This document shows, in pieces, positions 25,534 through 33,173 of a DNA stretch of 64,000 nt (position 1 is the stretch's first letter; every line of letters begins with the position of its first letter). The notes below the pieces were generated by a model, which saw nothing but the letters and a program-made list of their open reading frames with translations, was not told the origin of the DNA and searched no databases. The position numbers were made by a program, and so were the translations under genes. This DNA is from Armatimonadota bacterium (lineage in GTDB: Bacteria > Armatimonadota > UBA5829). Location of the stretch: positions 1 to 64,000 of the forward strand of contig JBDKUO010000066.1 in the NCBI GenBank assembly GCA_039679645.1. The letters are read 5' to 3'.

Positions 25534-26742
25534 TTAAAGCATTATAATGTTGACCTTGTCGCCTCGCTTCAGTGAGCTGATTTCTGGAGTGGCAATTGCA
25601 ATTGAGTTTATGCAATTGTTTTGCTGCACCCTGCCGGAGGTTATCGGATGCGTTTCATAGCATCCGTTTTTGTAGATTGTATTGGAGCGAATGTAATGAG
25701 TGCTGCCTGGGACTAGACGCAGCGGCTCGCCGAGTGTCGCGCTGACAATTCTCCTGTCAATCTCAGCGCGGCCGAGCGATTTTTGTAAGGCCGGCCTGAC
25801 TAGAGCTTCAAATGATTCCAATGCATATGAGCCGGATGTGATGAAAACAGGTCGGCCTTCGACCATTCCGAATGCTGTGGCCAGCCCAGGTGAAATATGA
25901 ATACCGGCAAATCGAACATCACCCAGATTCGCAAGAGCGTTCACAGCAATTTCGTGCTTGTCTTTGTCGCCGAGCGAGACAACTATTATTTCAGAATCCA
26001 GACTCTCAGATATAGCCTTTTCAATGCCGATTCTTCCGTCTCTGACATGAATCAGCCGTCCCAAATCACATCCCGCCTCCATGATCATGCCGACTATTTC
26101 GTAGCGAGCCTTGTTTCTTGTCATACCCGGCTTAATTTTCTCGACGATCTCCACGACATCTGCTCCAGTGGTTATAATTGCTACTCGTGGTTTGCGCCTG
26201 ACGCATATGCCCGGTTTGCCGAGATGCGCCAAAAGCGACATCTCACCAGGACCGATGACAGTGCCTTTGGTGATCATGACAGTGTCTTGTTGATCATGTG
26301 CTTGTGTTGATTGAACGTTGCAGGCTGGTTTGACCTCAGCAAGGATCAGTACTTCGGGCCCGCCATCCGGTCTGTATGTCTTTTCTGACGGCACCACCGT
26401 GTCCGCGCCTGTGGGCAGGCAGTCACCGGTATGCACAACTATAGCTGTGCCCGGTTCCAATACTTTTTCTGGAGAAATCGATTCTGCGAGGATACCAAGG
26501 CTGCACGGGTGTTTATCACTTGCACCGATGGTGTCCGATGAATGTGCTGCATATCCATCGGTCAAGGCAATATCACAGACACTCCGAATCGCACCACGCA
26601 TTATCGGTTCAGCGAGCGTTCTGCCGAACGTATTAATGATGCCGGTCTGTTCAGTTCCTGTTTCGTTAATAGATTCGAGCACACAAATGCGAGCACGTTC
26701 AAGCTCGAGCACGTTGCCGTGCGTTATTTTTGACTCAATCAC
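25534..26742 (-). CDS. MoeA-like molybdopterin molybdenumtransferase homologue, divergent motifs
   Basis: The 402-residue protein has the MoeA domain order. The N-terminal part keeps ALTDGYA and VHTGDCLPTGADTVVPSE. Then comes the MoaB-like domain (PRVAIITTGADVVEIVE) and a C-terminal beta domain. Canonical active-site blocks are altered: the usual GGVSVGDYD reads VVSLGDKDKHE, and the LPGNP segment reads FITSGSYALES. So ligand binding is plausible, but normal molybdate insertion is doubtful. GTG at 26742 has GGAGG 7 bases upstream. A 54-codon gene precedes it in the same direction. Confidence 0.75.
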   Translation of the reverse strand: MIESKITHGNVLELERARICVLESINETGTEQTGIINTFGRTLAEPIMRGAIRSVCDIALTDGYAAHSSDTIGASDKHPCSLGILAESISPEKVLEPGTAIVVHTGDCLPTGADTVVPSEKTYRPDGGPEVLILAEVKPACNVQSTQAHDQQDTVMITKGTVIGPGEMSLLAHLGKPGICVRRKPRVAIITTGADVVEIVEKIKPGMTRNKARYEIVGMIMEAGCDLGRLIHVRDGRIGIEKAISESLDSEIIVVSLGDKDKHEIAVNALANLGDVRFAGIHISPGLATAFGMVEGRPVFITSGSYALESFEALVRPALQKSLGRAEIDRRIVSATLGEPLRLVPGSTHYIRSNTIYKNGCYETHPITSGRVQQNNCINSIAIATPEISSLKRGDKVNIIML

Positions 26743-26775
26743 TCTATAGCCTCCGCGACGGCTTTGCGTCTCGGA

Positions 26776-26940
26776 CTAATCTTGCCCGATGCTTTCCTCA
26801 ACCTCGACCACGGCATCTTCGTCCAGATCTAAAACCAGTTCCTCGATTGCTTCTTTTACGTCACCTTCGGTGACACGCTCTCCCGACTCGGGAGACCAGC
26901 CAATGGTAATAATAAATTTCTGTCCAATTATCTCTTCCAC
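26776..26940 (-). CDS. Small acidic protein, 54 residues, unknown
   Basis: GTG at 26940 has an ideal GGAGG 7 bases upstream and the frame runs 54 codons to TAG. The protein (starting MEEIIGQKFIITIGWSPESG) is strongly acidic, with 15 Glu/Asp in the last 32 residues. It ends 33 bases before the moeA-like gene, so the two are likely one operon. I do not recognise a family. Its brevity explains why it would be missed. A small molybdopterin-related or toxin-antitoxin-like partner would be guesswork. Confidence 0.65.
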   Translation of the reverse strand: MEEIIGQKFIITIGWSPESGERVTEGDVKEAIEELVLDLDEDAVVEVEESIGQD

Positions 26941-26964
26941 AAGTGATCCTCCTTATCCACTTGT
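26939..26964 (-). promoter_or_regulatory. Hairpin presenting the ribosome binding site of the 54-codon gene
   Basis: ACAAGTG (26939-26945) and CACTTGT (26958-26964) form a 7-base-pair stem. The 12-base loop contains the AGGAGG ribosome binding site, and the first bases of the GTG start codon lie in the stem. Such an arrangement can tune translation initiation. Whether a factor binds it is unknown. Confidence 0.45.
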
Positions 26965-27056
26965 TTTGGATTAGCGGTACAAACTGTGCCGCATATTGAT
27001 AATTCCCCAATGTATATGCGATTAACCTTCACGATTTTTAACACTGAAGAAATCTG

Positions 27057-27689
27057 TTAATTAACTCGCCTCTCTGACTCGATCTTCAGCACCCTTGAGA
27101 ATTGCTTTCGATCGGCATCCGTAATTGGACGGACTTTTGCGCTTTTGATTGTGTCGCCCTTTTTAATGGAAGTAACAACGTCCATTCCACGAATCAATCT
27201 GCCGAACACAGTGTACTCATAATCCAACTGTGGCAGGGGCTCGATTAGTATATAGAACACGCTGATGGCGCTGTTGACAGCCTCTTTTCGAGCCATACCA
27301 ATTGCTCCTTTGGTATTGATAAGCCCATCGGCAAACTCTCTTGGTATAGTCTTCAGCGGCTTTTTCGTTTTAGCCAGTCCGGTTTGGATCAGTATTCCCG
27401 GCTCGACACGCTCGAATTTGACACCGTTATAGGAGCCTTTCTCCGCAAGATCGGCAACTCTCTTTGACGACTTCGGGCAGTCCTTGTCGAACAGAACGAA
27501 ATCGATCTCGCCTTTGGTAGTATGGAGTTCGACGACGCGACCAGCGGCCATAGTAGCCTTATTCTGGGGAGTCTTCGGCGGTGGTTTTACTGCCTCTTCC
27601 CGCGTTGGTTCGATTTGATTGCTGGAGAGCCAGTTGTAAGAGATAATCATAGCTGCAAGCAGTGCTATGACAACAATCCATTTTTTCAT
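27057..27689 (-). CDS. Cyclophilin-type peptidyl-prolyl cis-trans isomerase, membrane-anchored or secreted
   Basis: The 210-residue protein starts at MKKWIVVIALLAAMIISYNWL, an uncleaved signal-anchor or signal peptide, followed by a Pro/Lys-rich spacer and a cyclophilin domain. The catalytic Arg is kept in VKFERVEPGILIQTG (usually FHRVIPGFMIQGG), and GAIGMARKE and YTVFGRLIRGMDVV fit the fold. The usual SQFFI reads SVFYI. The likely role is folding of exported proteins outside the membrane. A longer in-frame start at 27800 is not supported by a ribosome binding site. GAGG lies upstream of the chosen ATG. Confidence 0.85.
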   Translation of the reverse strand: MKKWIVVIALLAAMIISYNWLSSNQIEPTREEAVKPPPKTPQNKATMAAGRVVELHTTKGEIDFVLFDKDCPKSSKRVADLAEKGSYNGVKFERVEPGILIQTGLAKTKKPLKTIPREFADGLINTKGAIGMARKEAVNSAISVFYILIEPLPQLDYEYTVFGRLIRGMDVVTSIKKGDTIKSAKVRPITDADRKQFSRVLKIESERRVN

Positions 27690-27887
27690 TGCAATAGAAA
27701 ACCTCGTATTTTGTATTAAATTATACCATGCAGATATTTGCGCTCGGTAGATTATACGCAGCGCAGCCCGAAAGTGTGCCCTTATTTGGCGGCTTTGCAA
27801 TTAAATGGGCAATGATGAACTCGTGTTTCAGTCTAAAGTACCTGTAAGTGGTTTGATTTATGAACCTCATACGAGGAGGACAAGGAT

Positions 27888-28802
27888 ATGAAAAGCATAC
27901 AAGTGATAATAATCTGCATGGTGCTGTGCGCTGCAATGGCTTCACAGGTATTCTGCGAATCCAGCGTTCAGAGGGTAAGCGGCAAGTCCCAGATTGACTG
28001 GACCGATCTGATCTACACTGCCACTGGTGAGGGCGTCATTCCATCGATCAAGGAAGAGCCTAACAGGGCTAAAGCATACCTCAAGGCGAAGGGTTATGCC
28101 AGGATGCAGGCGATAGCAAACCTGCTGGCCGCTATTGAGGGTACAACCATAAGTTTTGAGGCCATCGGCAAAGACTACATGGAAGATGCGGTCATTCGGC
28201 AGAGGATCGAGGGGTATGTCAGGAATGTTGAGGTGGTAGATGAGCGCAAGGAGAAGATTGAAGGCGATACGATGGTAATAGTGACCGTTCGCGCTCCAAT
28301 GTATGGGCAGAGCGCTCCGGGCTCCGTGCTTTTAAGCCAGGCTTTGAATCAGGAGCCAAAGCCCGATGGCGTGAAAGTGTCTCTTGCCGCCGATATCAAG
28401 GCCGCAGATGCCGATGCTCCAACTTCGGTGAAGCCGTCGGTCGATGCTGAGCCATATACGTCCGTGATTTTCAACACAATTGGCTATAAGCTTGACCGAT
28501 GCATGAGCCCAAAGATCCGCAGAGCGGATGGCTCGGAGGTGTGGGGCACTGTTAAAGTGGACCAGGACTTCGTTCTTGAACATGGAATCGCATCGTATGC
28601 GACTTCGATAGCAGAGGCCATGAAAAATTCGCGGTGTGGCTCGAATCCGTTGATCATAAGGGCTATTGGTAAAGCGGGCGGCCGTTTCAACTCCGATCCC
28701 GTTATATCGGACGCGGATGCTCAAGCGCTGATGGCTGAAAATGCCAAATGCGGATTCATGGACAAACTCAATGTTATTATTGTGGAAGACGGCAGATTGT
28801 GA
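27888..28802 (+). CDS. Secreted protein with LPP20-like N-terminal and a repeated C-terminal domain
   Basis: The 304-residue protein begins with a signal peptide (MKSIQVIIICMVLCAAMASQVFCES). Residues about 30-150 resemble the LPP20 type (TATGEGVIP, AYLKAKGYARMQAIANLLAAIEG, VIRQRIEGYVRNVEVVDE, VIVTVRAPMYG). This fold is also found in flagellum-linked FlgP-like lipoproteins, but no lipobox cysteine is apparent. The C-terminal 120 residues (PYTSVIFNTIGYKLDRCMSPKIRR, EVWGTVKV) are closely repeated in the next gene. Strong GAGGAGGA upstream of the ATG. A cell-envelope role is inferred from the signal peptide and proximity to the flagellar genes. Confidence 0.72.
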   Translation: MKSIQVIIICMVLCAAMASQVFCESSVQRVSGKSQIDWTDLIYTATGEGVIPSIKEEPNRAKAYLKAKGYARMQAIANLLAAIEGTTISFEAIGKDYMEDAVIRQRIEGYVRNVEVVDERKEKIEGDTMVIVTVRAPMYGQSAPGSVLLSQALNQEPKPDGVKVSLAADIKAADADAPTSVKPSVDAEPYTSVIFNTIGYKLDRCMSPKIRRADGSEVWGTVKVDQDFVLEHGIASYATSIAEAMKNSRCGSNPLIIRAIGKAGGRFNSDPVISDADAQALMAENAKCGFMDKLNVIIVEDGRL

Positions 28803-28879
28803 CTTGTGTCATATGATAAAACCCCGCATTCATACGAGTTTGGAATTGTTTGTAAGCGCGGAACAACAGGTTAGTAGTA

Positions 28880-28920
28880 GACCCGGCTAACTTGCGAGGA
28901 TCAGGGACGCTGCCGGGTTC
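28880..28920 (+). promoter_or_regulatory. Leader hairpin upstream of the second secreted paralogue
   Basis: ACCCGGC (28881-28887) pairs with GCCGGGT (28912-28918) around a 24-base loop, ending about 20 bases before the start codon. It lies in the 138-base gap between the two paralogues. No T-run follows. I compared it with common riboswitch cores from memory and found no match. Confidence 0.4.
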
Positions 28921-28940
28921 TGATGTGGGGAGTAGAGGCC

Positions 28941-29465
28941 ATGGCTAAATTTGGACTGTGTGTATTTTGCGTTCTCTTGATCGTGCCGTCGGCTTTACCG
29001 GTGTGGGCGGATGGTGAGCAGGATGGCACTGCTGCAAGCATCACGACCGAAAGCGCCAAGGTCGAACTTGCAAAGCCCTCTGAGCCGGGAAGACCGTATA
29101 CTTCACTGATAATAGATGCCAGTGGCATGACTCTAAAGAGGTGTATGAGCCCCAAGATTCGACAGTCGGACGGGACTGAAGTGTGGGGCACTGTCAAGTT
29201 CGATATGGATTTCCTGGAAGATCACGGCATCGTAGTTTATGTGAAATCAATGGAAGATGCAAAGAAAAATGATCGTTGCGGATCAAACCCGATGATTGTC
29301 AAAGCGCTTCGTGTTGACGGAAAGGCTGACTCTGATCCCATAATAGCGGATGAGGATGCAAAGCTGCTTTTGGAAGAAAACTCAAGAGGCAAGTTTTTGG
29401 ACAAATTTGATGTGATATTCCTTCAATGCGAACAGCGGACTGATGTGCAGACTGCTCAACAATAA
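28941..29465 (+). CDS. Secreted protein, C-terminal-domain paralogue of the preceding gene
   Basis: The 174-residue protein has a signal peptide (MAKFGLCVFCVLLIVPSALPVWADG) and then one domain matching the C-terminal half of its neighbour. Shared blocks are PYTSLII-x5-G-x3-LKRCMSPKIRQ, DGTEVWGTVKFD, HGIVVYVKSMEDA, RCGSNPMIVKAL and a DSDPII-x2-EDA tail. The LPP20-like region is missing. The two therefore arose by partial duplication. The invariant Cys in RCMSPKIR and RCGSNP could form a disulfide. GGGGAG supports the ATG at 28941 rather than 28923. Function unknown. Confidence 0.72.
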   Translation: MAKFGLCVFCVLLIVPSALPVWADGEQDGTAASITTESAKVELAKPSEPGRPYTSLIIDASGMTLKRCMSPKIRQSDGTEVWGTVKFDMDFLEDHGIVVYVKSMEDAKKNDRCGSNPMIVKALRVDGKADSDPIIADEDAKLLLEENSRGKFLDKFDVIFLQCEQRTDVQTAQQ

Positions 29466-29501
29466 ATAAAAAGTCTGGGAACTTCTCTCGCCCAGGCTGA
29501 G

Positions 29502-29550
29502 AATCTCCTGGCAAAGTGCAAATCCAACTTGCACCTTGCCAGGAGATTTT
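29502..29550. terminator. Bidirectional terminator between convergent genes
   Basis: A long stem (AATCTCCTGGCAA with TTGCCAGGAGATT, continued by GTGCAA/TTGCAC) has T-rich flanks on both strands. It separates the secreted paralogue from the convergent ABC-transporter operon. Confidence 0.9.
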
Positions 29551-29554
29551 GATT

Positions 29555-30124
29555 TTATGTATTGCTTTTCTTTGCCTGCCTCGTGGCTTGCTCTATGGTT
29601 TTGAGCAGTCTTCTATTTGATTTTCGATAGAAGTCATCATCGCAATACTTCAATGCCAGTTTTGCATGATATATCGCGCGTTCGTAGTTGTGAACTTTGC
29701 GCGCATACATAATTGCAGCAATCTGGTGGAGGTCCCATTCTTTGGGATTATTGTATATGCCTTCAAGAAGATATTTCATCGCCTCGCGATTGTCTTTGCG
29801 CCCGTCCGCATAGAGATATGTTCCTACTGCATAAGCTTCAGGAAAATGTGGATCAAGCTTGGTTATCAGCCTGATCAGGCCCAGTAACTCATCATCTTTT
29901 GTCCAGTCTTTGCCGCGCGCAATGTATTCATGATGATACTGCTCCGCTTTGATCCACAACAAATTCGCAAAAACAGTGCGAAACTCACCGGCAAGCATAT
30001 ACACGGATGATGTGTTTGAGTCCATATCCGTTCTTGGCCTGCTTGAGACGGCGTCATTTTCGATTATGCATGTTCCCGAAAAAAGCAGCGCCATTAGCCC
30101 GGCCATAATCAGTTTGCGCTTCAT
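29555..30124 (-). CDS. TPR-like secreted or membrane-anchored protein of the ABC operon
   Basis: The 189-residue protein has an N-terminal hydrophobic leader (MKRKLIMAGLMALLFSGTC) and helical repeats that look like tetratricopeptides: FPEAYAVGTYLYADGRKDNREAMKYLLEGIYNNPKEW and YERAIYHAKLALKYC (blocks). The Cys after the leader lacks a proper lipobox. The ATG at 30124 overlaps the preceding stop as ATGA, with GAGGAG 9 bases upstream, which settles the start. It is last in a four-gene operon with an ABC exporter, so a role beside that transporter is likely. Confidence 0.7.
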   Translation of the reverse strand: MKRKLIMAGLMALLFSGTCIIENDAVSSRPRTDMDSNTSSVYMLAGEFRTVFANLLWIKAEQYHHEYIARGKDWTKDDELLGLIRLITKLDPHFPEAYAVGTYLYADGRKDNREAMKYLLEGIYNNPKEWDLHQIAAIMYARKVHNYERAIYHAKLALKYCDDDFYRKSNRRLLKTIEQATRQAKKSNT

Positions 30125-30330
30125 CGGCATGCTCTCCTCTTTCGCATTACTATGCTTGTAGCGATTATGGCAAGAGTCAGAGCAGCCATCACTATAAGTT
30201 GAAAATGGATTTCGCCGATGTATGCGTGTGATTGCCAGTGATGACCGAGTTCTTCCGGGCCGCCATCAGCCATTGCCGGAATGGACAATATAGAGATAAT
30301 GCAGACAATGATGTATTTCAGGTATTTCAT
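30121..30330 (-). CDS. Small signal-peptide/membrane protein in the ABC operon
   Basis: The 69-residue protein has a signal peptide (KYLKYIIVCIISILSIPAMADG), a short His-rich exposed stretch (GHHWQSHAYIGEIHF) and a C-terminal membrane helix ending in RKRRACR, so it is probably a small type I membrane protein. The start overlaps the permease stop and its own stop overlaps the TPR gene, showing tight coupling. The His cluster could bind a metal. No family recognised. Confidence 0.68.
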   Translation of the reverse strand: MKYLKYIIVCIISILSIPAMADGGPEELGHHWQSHAYIGEIHFQLIVMAALTLAIIATSIVMRKRRACR

Positions 30331-30332
30331 CA

Positions 30333-31100
30333 CTATATCTCCTTGCGGGAGAAATTAAATGTGCCGAGCGCGAGCACAAATGCCGCATAGCATACACCGT
30401 ATATGGCGACCTGCAGCAAATATGCAACCGGGATCGAATCATTGTGCACGAGTGCGGTTTTTAGATTGAAGCACTCCAGGTTCGGCAGTATATGATATAT
30501 TCCCGAATAAAATATCCTCACGAATGTGCTGCCGGTCCGTTCTATCATTCCTCCAAAGTAGCCTATCTTGACCGACCCGCATACATATATCAAGAAGCTG
30601 ACCAGCGATGTGACCGCAGGGCTTGCCACAGTCGAGAGCGATGTGGCTATGGCGGCTATGATTGCAACTTCCAATAGCGCGAATCCGGTTGCCAAGGGCA
30701 AGAACGTGTCAATACTGCGCTGATATGAGTAGATCAGCACGGCAAACACCAGAGCCATCGCCATAACTCCCATCGCCACCGTCAGGAATGTGCCGACAAA
30801 CTTTCCTGCTACATACTGCGCACGGCTTACCGGGCGTGCGGCAATTGGCTGGAGTGTGCGCTGTTCCACATCGTTTGGAATGCCGGTAGAGCCGAGTGCG
30901 ATTGCCAGCGCAGCTCCTCCGAAGAGTATGCAGCTCATACATAAGTCTTTTAGGATCTTCAGTTTGGTCCCCTCAGTGAAAATCGACAGGAGAGTCGACC
31001 CGGCGATAACAGCGAGCATCAGCAGGCAGAGCACGTGAAATATCTGCTTGCGGCTGTTTTCCAGCAGGGTCATTTTTGCAATAATCCAGATTTTTCTCAT
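30333..31100 (-). CDS. ABC transporter permease, ABC-2 type
   Basis: The 255-residue protein has six hydrophobic segments. It begins MRKIWIIAKMTLLENSRKQIF, typical of ABC-2 permeases of the Nod/Gld/ABC-type IM family, and has the conserved RTLQPIAARPVSRAQYVAGKFVG block after TM2. Substrate is unknown. The ATG at 31100 has GAGGATAAAG upstream; the longer in-frame start at 31229 would lie in the ATPase gene. It pairs with the ATPase directly upstream. Confidence 0.85.
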   Translation of the reverse strand: MRKIWIIAKMTLLENSRKQIFHVLCLLMLAVIAGSTLLSIFTEGTKLKILKDLCMSCILFGGAALAIALGSTGIPNDVEQRTLQPIAARPVSRAQYVAGKFVGTFLTVAMGVMAMALVFAVLIYSYQRSIDTFLPLATGFALLEVAIIAAIATSLSTVASPAVTSLVSFLIYVCGSVKIGYFGGMIERTGSTFVRIFYSGIYHILPNLECFNLKTALVHNDSIPVAYLLQVAIYGVCYAAFVLALGTFNFSRKEI

Positions 31101-31110
31101 TTCTTTATCC

Positions 31111-32022
31111 TCATGCGGCAAGCCGCAAAAATGCTTCCTCAAGAGATTCGCGCTGTGTATCGATCCTGTTGACTGAAATATTCTGGTCTTCCAGGACATG
31201 CATAACATCGTATAAGCTTTTAGGATCAATCTTTAACAATGCGTCATCCCTGCTTCGTTCCACAGATACACCGATAAACCTGAGCCTGTCGCGCGTCTGC
31301 TCATCAATTGGTTCGGTCTGTATAAGCACCTGCGAATTGGAACTGCGAACACAGTCGGGAGCGCCGAGAGCTACCAATTTGCCGGATTTCATGACCGCGA
31401 CTATGTCGCACACATTCTCTATCTCACTCAAAAGATGTGAGCTTAAGAAAATGGTCTTGCCCTCGTTTCTGAGTTCAATCAGTAGATCACGTACGCAGCG
31501 GCGGCCTATTGGGTCCAGCCCTGAGGTCGGCTCGTCGAGTATCAGCAGTTTAGGCTCGCCGACTATAGCCTGCGCCAACCCGACTCTTTGTGTTAGCCCC
31601 TTTGAGAGTTTGGAGATCGGGATTTCGGCGTATTCGGCAATGCCCGCGCGCTCTAGACAGGCCATTGAGAGTTTCTTTGCACTGCGCCGGTCTACTCCGG
31701 CCAGTCCGGCATGCATCGTAAGCACCTCTATTGGCTTGAGGAACTTGTGAAAGTATGGCTGTTCTGGCAGATACCCTATCATACTTCGAGTTGCCGGATC
31801 GTTTGTCGGTTTGCCGAAGATGCTTGCGCTTCCCCGTGTTGGCCTGACAAAATCGAGGACCATCTTTATGGTCGTCGTTTTTCCCGCGCCATTGGGTCCG
31901 AGAAACCCGAAGATTGCCCCTTCGGGAACTTCAATTTCTAGTGAGTCAACTGCTGTTTTTGTGCGGCTTTTGTTGCCGAGGTTGTAGATTTTGGTTAGGT
32001 CTTGTGCTCTTATCGGCTGCAT
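31111..32022 (-). CDS. ABC transporter ATP-binding protein
   Basis: The 303-residue protein has Walker A GPNGAGKTTTIKMV, Q-loop PEQPYFHKFL, signature LSKGLTQRVGLAQAI, Walker B KLLILDEPTSGLDP and an H-loop (IFLSSHLLSEIE). A C-terminal extension of about 80 residues is typical of drug/gliding-type exporters. The start is uncertain between ATGs at 32022 and 32031; AAGGA spacing favours 32022. It heads the four-gene operon. Confidence 0.92.
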   Translation of the reverse strand: MQPIRAQDLTKIYNLGNKSRTKTAVDSLEIEVPEGAIFGFLGPNGAGKTTTIKMVLDFVRPTRGSASIFGKPTNDPATRSMIGYLPEQPYFHKFLKPIEVLTMHAGLAGVDRRSAKKLSMACLERAGIAEYAEIPISKLSKGLTQRVGLAQAIVGEPKLLILDEPTSGLDPIGRRCVRDLLIELRNEGKTIFLSSHLLSEIENVCDIVAVMKSGKLVALGAPDCVRSSNSQVLIQTEPIDEQTRDRLRFIGVSVERSRDDALLKIDPKSLYDVMHVLEDQNISVNRIDTQRESLEEAFLRLAA

Positions 32023-32159
32023 TTGGTCCATCTTCCTTGCAACGGAGAAATTTGTTTCCAAATCAAATTATCGGACAAGCTCACCAACATCTTCAGAAGG
32101 GATTGGGTAATCAAATGTCGAATGCGCACGTTGGTAATCGACTTCGGAGGAAGATTTAT

Positions 32160-33083
32160 ATGGTGAAAATAGAGAAGACTTCGTATCCCGGCTATGGCGG
32201 CTGTTACAGGCTTTCCAATGGGAACGTTGAGCTGTTTGCAACCACGGATGTGGGGCCGCGCATTGCATGTTATCGTTTTATTGGCGGCGAGAACATCCTC
32301 GCTGAGCTTGGTCCCGACAAGAGAGTCGAATCGGATCTGGGGACCTGGTATTCGAGGGGCGGCAGCAGACTCTGGCATGCGCCGGAGGTGCTCCCCAGGA
32401 CATATAGCCCGGACAATGACCCCGTCGAGTGTGAGGTGATCGGCAATGACAGCGTGCGGCTTATCCAGCCGGTGGAGCCTAGTCCCAAGATTCAAAAGGA
32501 GATGTTGATCAAACTCGACCAAGACGGCTCACGTGTGACAATCACATCCAAGCTGACAAACAAAGGTCTCTGGCCGGTGGAACTTGCTCCATGGAACCCG
32601 TCCGTAATGAGAGGTGGAGGCTTCTGCTTCTTCCCTCAGGAGCCGTTTATTTCTCATGACGACTATCTGCTGCCATCACGGCCGATGGTGATGTGGCATT
32701 TTACAGACATGACCGACCCAAGATGGACCTTTGGAAAAAAATATGTGCGGCTTCAGACCGATGAAAGATACCCTGAGCCGCAGAAGATCGGCGCAGCCGT
32801 GAAGCTGGGGTGGGCCGGTTATCACATCGAGGATACGTTATTTGTAAAGCGGTTCCAGTATTTCGAGGATGTCGAATATCCCGATTACGGCTGCAACTTT
32901 GAGACGTATTGTGCGGGAAGCTTCATCGAGGTGGAGACTCTTGCACCGCTTGCAGTGATTGGGCCGGACGAAGCGGTTACGCATGTGGAGAAGTGGCATC
33001 TATTTAAGGGTGTAGATGCCGGGGACAGTGAGGAATCGTTCGACAAGGCTATTATGCCTTATATCGAGAAGACATCTGACTAG
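32160..33083 (+). CDS. DUF4380 family protein (galactose-mutarotase-like fold)
   Basis: The 307-residue protein begins MVKIEKTSYPGYGGCYRLSN and follows the DUF4380 pattern: NVELFATTDVGPRIACYRFIG, GGSRLWHAPEVLPRTYSPDN and ELAPWNPSVMRGGG. The family is related by fold to aldose 1-epimerases; activity is unproven. The ATG at 32160 has CGGAGGAAG upstream. It is a lone gene, divergent from the ABC operon and convergent with larC. Confidence 0.75.
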   Translation: MVKIEKTSYPGYGGCYRLSNGNVELFATTDVGPRIACYRFIGGENILAELGPDKRVESDLGTWYSRGGSRLWHAPEVLPRTYSPDNDPVECEVIGNDSVRLIQPVEPSPKIQKEMLIKLDQDGSRVTITSKLTNKGLWPVELAPWNPSVMRGGGFCFFPQEPFISHDDYLLPSRPMVMWHFTDMTDPRWTFGKKYVRLQTDERYPEPQKIGAAVKLGWAGYHIEDTLFVKRFQYFEDVEYPDYGCNFETYCAGSFIEVETLAPLAVIGPDEAVTHVEKWHLFKGVDAGDSEESFDKAIMPYIEKTSD

Positions 33084-33096
33084 ATCACGTTGTTTT

Positions 33097-33173
33097 GCCC
33101 TGCGGGTGAAACCACGGCAACAACTATACGAAGTCGGCCTGCGCCGACTAGTGTGTCGCTTTAGTCGCAGGGC
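33097..33173. repeat. Palindromic element running into the 3' end of larC
   Basis: Outer arms GCCCTGCG (33097-33104) and CGCAGGGC (33166-33173) enclose a second perfect stem, AGTCGGC/GCCGACT (33132-33149), with a 4-base loop. The right outer arm encodes the last residues of LarC (NKPCD) on the opposite strand. The layout is that of an extragenic palindromic repeat that has reached into a coding end. Confidence 0.6.

Noticed and set aside
25897-26749. Two plus-strand ORFs (137 and 143 residues) opposite the moeA-like gene
   Set aside because: Antisense shadows; the minus-strand gene has recognisable MoeA domains and a good ribosome binding site.
28803-28940. Riboswitch between the two secreted paralogues
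   Set aside because: Only one stem is visible, and no core motif of the guanidine, SAM, THF or glycine classes could be matched by eye.
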